Positions 23,215-29,127 of a DNA stretch of 29,127 nucleotides are shown here, in pieces. The stretch comes from Candidatus Bathyarchaeota archaeon (GTDB taxonomy: Archaea > Thermoproteota > Bathyarchaeia > Bathyarchaeales > WAQA01). The translations under genes and the position numbers were made by a program. Numbering within the stretch: position 1 is the stretch's first letter; each line of letters begins with the position of its first letter. The notes below the pieces were generated by a model. The model searched no databases, was not told the origin of the DNA, and was given only the letters and a program-made list of their open reading frames with translations. The DNA lies in contig WAQA01000185.1 in assembly GCA_015520475.1 (NCBI GenBank), positions 1 through 29,127 of the forward strand, read 5' to 3'.

Positions 23215-23403
23215 CTAAGATCTGCTCTCTGAGTAGAGAACTAGAAGGATTACTGTTCTATCAGGTAGGTTCGCTGTTAATGCTGTTATATCCTCCAACT
23301 TGAGATTTTTGTCTTTAGACCAGCTGTTAAAGTCTGCCTCTAACTTCTCTCCAACTCTGGGCATCAAGCCGTAGGGGCCGAAAACCTTCAATTTCACAGC
23401 CAT
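23215..23403 (-). CDS. Small protein of unknown function (62 residues)
   Basis: The gene is short but well supported: GGGAGGTGA (minus strand, 23418-23410) lies six bases before the ATG. The product starts with a beta strand (MAVKLKVFGPYG), has a charged middle (EKLEADFNSWSKDKNLKLED) and ends in a hydrophobic strand (RTVILLVLY), suggesting a compact alpha/beta fold. No Cys and no signal peptide. I do not recognise a family. It follows the dolichyl-phosphate-mannose-synthase-like gene by 54 bases on the same strand and may share its transcript. Confidence 0.6.
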   Translation of the reverse strand: MAVKLKVFGPYGLMPRVGEKLEADFNSWSKDKNLKLEDITALTANLPDRTVILLVLYSESRS

Positions 23404-23457
23404 CTACAATCACCTCCCAGCTTTTCAACTAAATCGTAATTGAGTTCCATTTTCAGT

Positions 23458-24204
23458 TCAAAGTTTATGGCGAGTACGTCCTTTAAATCTTAACTTCAGC
23501 AATACCCATATAAATTCCAATATATCCTTTAATCTCAGCTTTGACTTTCCGGCCTTCCTATTCTTGAAGTATATTGGGACTTCAGATATCCTAGCTCCCT
23601 CCGTAACTGCATGGTATATCATATCTATCTGGAATGCGTATCCGTCAGCATCTATCTCATCCATTATTGATGATAAAAGATATGTTCTTATGGCTCTGAA
23701 TCCGCTTGTACAGTCTGAAATGTTAAGTTTGAGGAGGAGACGGGGAAGGCCGTTTCCAATCATACTTATTAATCTCCTTTTCCAGCTCCATCCTTCAATA
23801 CTGCCGCCGGCAATATATCTTGAACCTATTGCGAGATCGCTTCCATCACTTAAGGCCTTCAGGAGCCTTGGGATGTCGCTTGGGTTATGGGAGAGATCAC
23901 CGTCCATCTCGACTATTACGTCCGCCTTCAACTTTTCCATTGCATATTTAAATCCATCCTTATATGCTGAGCCGAGTCCACATCGTCTCCGTCTCTCAAG
24001 AAGGAAGATCCTTCCCTTATTCTCTCTCATGAACCTTCTAACGATCCCTGAAGTGTCATCTGGACTGTTGTCATCAACTATGAGAATATATAATCTCCAT
24101 TCTCCAGTAATACTCTCAGAAAGCCTTAAGACTCTAGGTAGGAGCGCTGAGATGTTCTCTCTCTCATTATATGTTGGAATGACGATGCAGCATCTAGAAG
24201 GCAA
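23458..24204 (-). CDS. Dolichyl-phosphate-mannose-synthase-like glycosyltransferase
   Basis: DPM1-type enzymes load a sugar from GDP- or UDP-sugar onto the membrane lipid dolichyl phosphate, for use in protein glycosylation. The 248-residue product has CIVIPTYNERENI, LIVDDNSPDDTSG, the metal-binding EMDGDLSHNPSDIP (Asp101, Asp103), GSRYIAGGSIEGWSWKRR and the CTSGFRAI motif, all standard for DPM1. It has no C-terminal membrane helices, so it is the short, soluble form. TTG 24204 is the start, behind a G-rich stretch (AAGGGGAAG). Which sugar is used cannot be told. Confidence 0.9.
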   Translation of the reverse strand: MPSRCCIVIPTYNERENISALLPRVLRLSESITGEWRLYILIVDDNSPDDTSGIVRRFMRENKGRIFLLERRRRCGLGSAYKDGFKYAMEKLKADVIVEMDGDLSHNPSDIPRLLKALSDGSDLAIGSRYIAGGSIEGWSWKRRLISMIGNGLPRLLLKLNISDCTSGFRAIRTYLLSSIMDEIDADGYAFQIDMIYHAVTEGARISEVPIYFKNRKAGKSKLRLKDILEFIWVLLKLRFKGRTRHKL

Positions 24205-24374
24205 ATGGAATCTTCCCCTTTCTTAACGTCTCATCGATTCGAACAGAACCTCCTATACAATAGGATGGATAACAATATTGCGGTTCACATACACATACTA
24301 GGAATACTGCATTATCATATCAACTTATATTATGCTATATGCAATATTTAGAGAGTATCTGGAGCTGATGCTGA

Positions 24375-25025
24375 ATGAAGATTATACTTTTAGGCCCTCC
24401 TGGAGCTGGGAAGGGAACGTATGCGTCGAGGCTTTCATCGAAATTTAATGTGCCACATATATCCACAGGTGATATCGTCCGTGAAGAAATACGTGCTGCC
24501 ACCCCACTCGGCCTGAAGATTAAAGAGTACAGTGATAGAGGAGATCTTGTTCCGGACGAGATAATCACTGACTTACTTAAGAGGCGGCTGGAGAAGCCTG
24601 ACTGTGCTAGAGGCTTCATATTGGATGGTTATCCGAGGACAATAGCACAGGCGGAGATGCTTGATAAGATAGCCGATATAGACTTGGTTATAAACTTGAA
24701 TGTTCCAGATGACATTATAATTCAGCGTCTATCGAACAGGATGATCTGTAAAGTATGTGGGGCGATCTATAACAGGTTAACATTGAAACCGAAAATAGAC
24801 AACATATGTGATAAGTGTGGAGGGGAGCTGTATACTAGAGAGGATGATAAAGCAGAGGTTGTGCAGGAGCGGTTGAAGGTTTACAGAAGAAAAACTGAAC
24901 CTTTAATAGATTATTATAGGAGGAAGGGGATGCTTAGAGAGGTGAGATGTGAAGATCCAATGATAAAGCCTGAAATAATGGTTGAGCGGATAGCCTCTAT
25001 ACTCAGGGATGCAGGGCTGACTTAG
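24375..25025 (+). CDS. adk: Adenylate kinase (zinc-LID type)
   Basis: The enzyme interconverts 2 ADP with ATP and AMP. The 216-residue protein is of the classic, bacterial/eukaryotic kind rather than the trimeric archaeal AdkA. It shows the P-loop GPPGAGKGT (7-15), the AMP-binding STGDIVREEI, GFILDGYPRTIAQAE and a structural zinc site in the LID made of Cys125, Cys128, Cys145 and Cys148. A rather weak ribosome-binding site (GGAG) precedes the ATG; an A/T-rich region upstream (TATTATGCTATATGC, near 24327) is a likely promoter. In many archaea adk lies near secY and ribosomal genes, but here it stands among unrelated genes. Confidence 0.95.
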   Translation: MKIILLGPPGAGKGTYASRLSSKFNVPHISTGDIVREEIRAATPLGLKIKEYSDRGDLVPDEIITDLLKRRLEKPDCARGFILDGYPRTIAQAEMLDKIADIDLVINLNVPDDIIIQRLSNRMICKVCGAIYNRLTLKPKIDNICDKCGGELYTREDDKAEVVQERLKVYRRKTEPLIDYYRRKGMLREVRCEDPMIKPEIMVERIASILRDAGLT

Positions 25026-25084
25026 CCTTCTCATTTCTGCATGAATTTTTTAGGAGGATTGTTCTTCACCATGTTTCTGAAGCG

Positions 25085-25972
25085 TTAAAGATTAGAACAT
25101 CTCTTCCTAATCTTTGATAGGAGCCTCTCTCCCCTTCCTATTGCATCATTGTAGTTCCCATTCCAGATGTTGTCGACGAATCCTTCGTATTCTGTGGATC
25201 CAAGAATCTTCATCCTATCCTCGTACGGTTCTCTGGCTAGTATATCCAGTATCTCAACCTGAATCTTTAATGCTCTTATATATTTGGATCTGTTGAGGCT
25301 ATCTGTCTTCTTCAATAGACGTGGAGCCAATTCTGAGAGTTTATCAACTATATGTTTAACCACTCTCTCCCCCAGTTTCCTGGAAGCGTATCTTCTTGGA
25401 TCGTCGCCTATCACTCCTTCAAGCGGCTTCTCCAAATCTTTACTTAGTCTCTTCATATCTACGAGATCTGGTCTGAGAGCCCATAGAATCGAAGTCTCCC
25501 ATTTAGCAGCGTGGTCCCCACGGTAACCAACTTCATAGGCAACCTCATATTCCGGCATAGGCGCAATTATAATGTTGCTTCCATACATGAAGTTGCATGC
25601 GGCTCTCTTCAGCCTATATAATTGTTCTATGCCGTAATGGCCTGTTATAGCAATTATAACTTTAAAGCCTACATGTTCCATCTGACTGAAGATTGCATAG
25701 AAGAGGTCCTCTATTAGGTTAGGGTTGAATCTTGTGGTCCATGGGTAGGGTACTCCTCCAATCGCCCAGTAAGTTGCCGGTGCAACGACCCCTCCAGTCC
25801 TCTTAGCAGCCCGTAAACATATCTCATAAGCTTTTAACGCGTCATTTCCAATGGCTAAATGTAGACTATGCCATTCAAGTGTTCCTAATGGAAGGTATAG
25901 TATAGGTTCTTCATCTATGATCCTTTCGATTTCATGTGGTAGGAGCTCTTCAAAACGAATCTTCCCTGTCAT
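25085..25972 (-). CDS. Creatininase-family amidohydrolase
   Basis: A 295-residue metal-dependent hydrolase of the creatinine amidohydrolase family, which includes creatininase, the riboflavin-pathway ArfB and the mycofactocin peptidase MftE. Likely ligands are Glu33, His35 or His38 and Asp44 (LPLGTLEWHSLHLAIGNDA), His112 (ITGHYG, in place of the usual NGHGGN) and Glu159 in GDHAAKWETS. I chose ATG 25972 over TTG 25984: GGTGATC, an excellent ribosome-binding site, lies just before it. The C-terminal 60 residues are a helical extension. The radical SAM gene of the window is 2 kb away and no MftE-type cluster is evident. The substrate is unknown. Confidence 0.85.
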   Translation of the reverse strand: MTGKIRFEELLPHEIERIIDEEPILYLPLGTLEWHSLHLAIGNDALKAYEICLRAAKRTGGVVAPATYWAIGGVPYPWTTRFNPNLIEDLFYAIFSQMEHVGFKVIIAITGHYGIEQLYRLKRAACNFMYGSNIIIAPMPEYEVAYEVGYRGDHAAKWETSILWALRPDLVDMKRLSKDLEKPLEGVIGDDPRRYASRKLGERVVKHIVDKLSELAPRLLKKTDSLNRSKYIRALKIQVEILDILAREPYEDRMKILGSTEYEGFVDNIWNGNYNDAIGRGERLLSKIRKRCSNL

Positions 25973-26084
25973 AACGATCACCAAAATTTAAATATCTCCT
26001 ATAAGGCTGTTAATGACTTTCAATAAAATATTTATCTAAATTCTCGCAAGGAGTCCTCATGCGGAAGTGTTGGGATGGTTGTGG

Positions 26085-26334
26085 TTAGGCTTAAATATGA
26101 TTTCTCAAGAGGAGATGGGCTGTTCCTGTGTAGAGGAATCTTCGAGTGTCTAAATTGTGGAATAGGGGTGTGGTGGGGGTTTTGATGTATGCGTAAATAT
26201 GGCCCATGGGGTAATGGGCTCTATGGGATGGGAGAGCCGTGAACCCCCAAAAACCAGCGGATGTGGCTGATATGCGTAAAGCCCCAGCTAAACGCTGGAA
26301 ACCCATCCGAAAAGATGGGGCAGTTCACTGGCGA
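26085..26334 (+). pseudogene. Possible TnpB (IS605-type) C-terminal remnant
   Basis: In the otherwise gene-free 25973-26385 gap, one frame reads RLKYDFSRGDGLFLCRGI then FECLNCGIGVW, like the C-x2-C knuckle near the end of TnpB. A second frame, after stops, reads WALWDGRAVNPQKPADVAD and continues to about 26334, like a TnpB tail. A hairpin with stem CCCATC/GATGGG (26310-26327) lies in the same place, as often seen at the right end of IS605-type elements. The nuclease core is absent and there is no intact frame. The reading rests on resemblance, so confidence is low. Confidence 0.33.
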
Positions 26335-26353
26335 TGCCGTATCTTCTTCATCA

Positions 26354-26363
26354 ACTTTAAAAT
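26354..26363 (+). promoter_or_regulatory. TATA-like element before the MFS gene
   Basis: ACTTTAAAAT lies 23-32 bases before the ATG at 26386, the spacing expected for a leaderless or nearly leaderless transcript. Confidence 0.45.
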
Positions 26364-26385
26364 GCTCATTAAGAAGTTAAGGTGT

Positions 26386-27594
26386 ATGCTTGATCTCCAA
26401 ACTAAGCTCTTCACGATAATCCTATGCGGTTCTCTGCTCGGTTTTAGTACGGGTCTCTGGTCTCCCCTCCTCAACGTCTATTTGGCTTCAATAGGGATAC
26501 CTATAATGTGGATAGGTGTTATAGTGACCGTTCAAGCGGCTATTTCTGGAGTGGTTATGCTTCCATCAGGAACCTTATCGGACATCATAGGTAGAAGAAA
26601 GCCGATAATAATATCTCTACTACTAACAAGTCTTATTCTGCTCTCGCTTACGTTGATAAGGGATCCATTTTTGCTTTTGATAATATTCTCTGTTCAGGGT
26701 TTGGCTCTAGGCTTGAGATCTCCCATCTTCCCAGCATATATAGCCGATATTGCGAGGAGTAGGGTTATAGGTGCTACCTACGCAGCTTTCTCCTTCTTTA
26801 ATATACTTGCTATGACTGTTGGAACGGTTGTCGGAGCGTATACCGCTGATATCTACGGCTTCACCTTATGCTTTATAATTGCGTCATCAATCTGTTTCTT
26901 GAGCGTTTTTCTCGCCTTCTTCTTCCTTAAAGAGTCAACAGTTACGAGGTTTGAGAATTTCAAGTCGTCTCTGAAGAGGTCCTTTAAGGGATCTGTTCCT
27001 GCTTTAACGTTGGTGTTGAAGCGGCGGAGGCTTCTTCTTATGCTCATAGGTGTAACCATCCATCAATTTTTCATCCAGATGATGTTTCCATACTTGGCAC
27101 TTTATATGCGCAGTTATTTAGGTTATAGCCTAGCCACCGTAGGGTTAATACTTAGCATTAGAAGGATAGGTTTTCTTTTGGGGCAGCTGCCAAGTGGGAA
27201 ACTGATAGATCGATATGGACCTGAACTTTCACTCTTCATCCATATCTTCCTAACAGCTCCGATGATCCTTCTCTTTCTAATATCTGGAAATGTAATGGCC
27301 GTAGCTACTGCAATGATTATCTGGGGACTTGCAGGAGGACTGGATATGCCGAGTAGAAGAGTTATTATCGTAACATCTTCTGATCCCTCCGTTAGGGGAG
27401 GAACCCTTGGAGCCGTTCAATCCATCTCTGAAGTGTCAAGTTTAGTAGCGCCTGTTGCCGGAGCTTGGCTCTGGAACTTATTTGATCCACAAGCTCCATT
27501 CCAAGCGGCTATTCTAGGGAACATCGCTGCTTCAATCCCTATACTTATCCTCCTGTTTGCTGGGAAGAGTAAACAGTCGCTGCATTTAGGCTAG
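26386..27594 (+). CDS. Major facilitator superfamily (MFS) transporter
   Basis: A polytopic membrane transporter with about 12 hydrophobic helices. The family loop motif appears after helix 2 (PSGTLSDIIGRRKP) and again in the second half (PSGKLIDRYGPE), the internal repeat typical of MFS. With ATG 26386 it has 402 residues, the usual length. The frame is open upstream to 26239, but that would add a 49-residue hydrophilic tail derived from the probable transposon remnant; the ATG at 26362 is a third option. AAGGTG just before 26386 and the TATA-like element 23-32 bases upstream favour the short form. The substrate is unknown; drug, sugar or siderophore exporters are possible. Confidence 0.88.
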   Translation: MLDLQTKLFTIILCGSLLGFSTGLWSPLLNVYLASIGIPIMWIGVIVTVQAAISGVVMLPSGTLSDIIGRRKPIIISLLLTSLILLSLTLIRDPFLLLIIFSVQGLALGLRSPIFPAYIADIARSRVIGATYAAFSFFNILAMTVGTVVGAYTADIYGFTLCFIIASSICFLSVFLAFFFLKESTVTRFENFKSSLKRSFKGSVPALTLVLKRRRLLLMLIGVTIHQFFIQMMFPYLALYMRSYLGYSLATVGLILSIRRIGFLLGQLPSGKLIDRYGPELSLFIHIFLTAPMILLFLISGNVMAVATAMIIWGLAGGLDMPSRRVIIVTSSDPSVRGGTLGAVQSISEVSSLVAPVAGAWLWNLFDPQAPFQAAILGNIAASIPILILLFAGKSKQSLHLG

Positions 27595-27694
27595 CTCATA
27601 TAATCTTCCTTATATGCCTACAGTGAAGCCCTCAGTAACATAATAATCGATTAAAATTTTATCTTGGTATCTCCCTCTTAATTTTAATTGGTGA

Positions 27695-28501
27695 ATGCAA
27701 GTTTTGCCTGTTAATATTTCTATTGAGATGTTAGCTGAGAAACCTGTTGTTCTTCCATCATTCACGGGATACATATCTAGAGGTCTCCTTCTCCATATAT
27801 TGAGAATTGTTGATCCATCGTTGTCGGCGTCGCTTCATGAGGCAGATATCGTTAAACCATATTCTGTAACGCCGTTAAGATTTAGAAGTAAGGGGAAAAC
27901 CGAGGATGGATATATTCTTGATCCAAGCTTTCCATGTAGAGTTGACTTCAGATTTCTCATTGACGACATAGCGAGGCGTATGCTAGAATACTTCTATAGT
28001 AACAGTTCGTTCTTAATATATGATGTGCCCTTCAAGTTTTCTTCGATACATGTTAAATCAGAATGTTACAGTGACCTCTTAGAGAAGGCCGATGAACCCG
28101 TAGTTTCTTTACGGCTATCCTTCCTAACACCTACTTATCTCTCTATTATGGGAACAGATTATCATCATATGTTCCCGGATCCGATGAGGGTTTTCCTCCA
28201 TCTTATACGTCTCTGGAACAACTTTTCAGATTCTAGATGCTTTTCTGAAGGGGAGATTGAGGAGTATCAGCAATGGCTAACTAAAAATGTTGGAGTGTCA
28301 ATGTATGATTTAAAGACTAGAATCGCCTATATGAGAGAGAAGAAGGCGATAGGCTTTATCGGATGGACAGTTTATGAGATGCGCATTGAGGATGAATGGA
28401 ACAGGATAACTCGAACATTAGCTATGTATGCCGAATACTCGAATATAGGCGGAAACCGGACTGGAGGGTTCGGGGTGACGAGGGTTAGAAGCATCAAATG
28501 A
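27695..28501 (+). CDS. cas6: CRISPR repeat endoribonuclease Cas6
   Basis: Cas6 cuts CRISPR precursor RNA within the repeat to make guide RNAs. The 268-residue protein shows the two-ferredoxin-fold layout: an N-terminal strand and the GYISRGLLLHILR helix, a middle part with LSFLTPTYL, and the C-terminal glycine-rich loop YSNIGGNRTGGFGVTRV (about 248-264), the family hallmark. His residues near 34 and 48 are catalytic candidates. No other cas gene and no repeat array occurs in the window, so it is an orphan here; it may process arrays elsewhere. The ATG at 27695 comes right after GGTGA, so spacing is unusually short. An A/T-rich TATA-like stretch (TTAAAATTTTATC) lies near 27653-27665. Confidence 0.85.
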   Translation: MQVLPVNISIEMLAEKPVVLPSFTGYISRGLLLHILRIVDPSLSASLHEADIVKPYSVTPLRFRSKGKTEDGYILDPSFPCRVDFRFLIDDIARRMLEYFYSNSSFLIYDVPFKFSSIHVKSECYSDLLEKADEPVVSLRLSFLTPTYLSIMGTDYHHMFPDPMRVFLHLIRLWNNFSDSRCFSEGEIEEYQQWLTKNVGVSMYDLKTRIAYMREKKAIGFIGWTVYEMRIEDEWNRITRTLAMYAEYSNIGGNRTGGFGVTRVRSIK

Positions 28502-28607
28502 TAGGGTCGTCAGTTTGCTTCGGCATATCTATCATCTAGGTAGGAACACTCTTATTGGTTGAATATCTCCTCTATATGACTGGAGTGGGATGCTTCTATG
28601 TAATAAA

Positions 28608-29127
28608 TCAATCTATGAGCTTTTTCAGGTTTTTTATGCTTACAGATGCTATTCTCTTTGGTCCTGGAGAGAAATCGAAGACTTCAACTGAGAGAAAACC
28701 GTTATAGCCTATGTCCTTCAGAGCTGATATTATCGGTTTATAATCTACATTTCCAAATCCAGGTCCGAGGCCGTTATCGTCATTTATGTGGAAATGGACG
28801 AGATGATCTTGGCTTCTTCTAATTATGTCTGGTATGGGTTTCTCTTCGTCGAGCATGCTGTATACGTCTAGATGAAGCCTAAAGTTCGGATGTGATACAT
28901 CCTCTATTAACCTTATAGCTTCCTCAGCTGTATTGATGAAGTTGGTCAATTTTCTTGATAGGGGTTCTATGGCTATTATGGCGTCATATTCTTCAGCGAA
29001 TCTACTGCATTTAGAGAAGATTTCAACGGCGTATTCCCAAGCCTTCTCGTATGGGACGTTCTCAAGTATGTTTCTCTGTTTAGGGGAGCCGAAGACTAAG
29101 ATTCTACCTCCAATATCACTTGTAAAT
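28608..29127 (-). CDS. Sugar phosphate isomerase/epimerase-like TIM-barrel protein (5' truncated by the window)
   Basis: The frame runs off the right edge, so only the C-terminal 172 residues are seen. They show the xylose-isomerase-like TIM-barrel family: GGRILVFGSPKQRN, DAIIAIEPL (metal-ligand Glu), RLHLDVYSM (His and Asp), VHFHINDDNGLGPGFG (the HxN/D block) and FLSVEVFDF (last Glu). The family includes hydroxypyruvate isomerase, tagatose epimerase, inosose dehydratase-like enzymes and endonuclease IV. The particular reaction cannot be told. A TTG at 28949 is an internal Leu codon, not the start. Confidence 0.85.
   Translation of the reverse strand, partial: FTSDIGGRILVFGSPKQRNILENVPYEKAWEYAVEIFSKCSRFAEEYDAIIAIEPLSRKLTNFINTAEEAIRLIEDVSHPNFRLHLDVYSMLDEEKPIPDIIRRSQDHLVHFHINDDNGLGPGFGNVDYKPIISALKDIGYNGFLSVEVFDFSPGPKRIASVSIKNLKKLID

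Noticed and set aside
23564..24226. Open frame of 220 codons on the plus strand
   Set aside because: Antisense to the DPM1-like gene, whose catalytic motifs are clear; composition is typical of an antisense shadow.
27595..28607. CRISPR repeats beside cas6
   Set aside because: Both flanks of cas6 were read; no direct repeats with regular spacing are present.

Overview
This window comes from an archaeon. It carries an archaellum (archaeal flagellum) operon, archaeal/eukaryotic-type ribosomal proteins (L7Ae, S28e, L24e), a proteasome beta subunit, deoxyhypusine synthase, Nep1, tungsten-type aldehyde:ferredoxin oxidoreductase and an ADP-forming acyl-CoA synthetase. Promoters show A/T-rich TATA elements, and many genes start with TTG behind a GGTG/GGAGG ribosome-binding site. 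The archaellum order G-F-H-I-J is the one known from the Thermoproteota (TACK) side, so I infer an anaerobic, possibly thermophilic TACK archaeon, for example Bathyarchaeia-like. The sequence alone does not settle the lineage.

Layout. 1-4811: archaellum operon (flaG truncated by the window edge, flaF, flaH, flaI, flaJ). 4851-6183: small genes around it, namely a winged-helix regulator with a 16-bp palindrome in its promoter, a small membrane protein, an unknown 66-residue protein, and a 75-residue coiled-coil protein resembling the archaellum accessory protein FlaC. 6241-10104 (minus strand): a P-loop/DRTGG protein in an operon with a fused ADP-forming acyl-CoA synthetase, then a zinc-ribbon RDD membrane protein. 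10269-11527: mobile-DNA patch with a complete IS6-like element (perfect 21-bp inverted repeats, 8-bp target duplication) beside a decayed transposase of another type. 11800-14718: deoxyhypusine synthase and AOR. 14857-15740: L7Ae-S28e-L24e cluster. 16109-18806: a Cys-rich putative redox protein, Nep1, a HAD hydrolase and the proteasome beta subunit. 18910-21194: cupin/sugar-isomerase-like protein, ComB, and a stand-alone Lrp/AsnC RAM domain. 21265-25025: two glycosyltransferases, a radical SAM protein, a 62-residue protein and adenylate kinase. 25085-29127: creatininase-family hydrolase, a probable TnpB remnant, an MFS transporter, an orphan Cas6, and a truncated TIM-barrel sugar isomerase.

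How genes work together. FlaG/F/H/I/J form the stator, motor and platform of the archaellum; the nearby regulator and coiled-coil protein are candidate additions to it. AOR (aldehyde to acid) and the ADP-forming acyl-CoA synthetase (acyl-CoA to acid plus ATP) fit peptide or organic-acid fermentation. The dolichyl-phosphate-mannose-synthase-like enzyme and the other glycosyltransferase fit protein N-glycosylation or surface-sugar synthesis.

I see no tRNA, rRNA or CRISPR array. No single new defence system stands out. The best leads are the FlaC-like small protein, the palindrome-controlled regulator beside the archaellum operon, the Cys-rich stand-alone domain at 16109, and the orphan Cas6.
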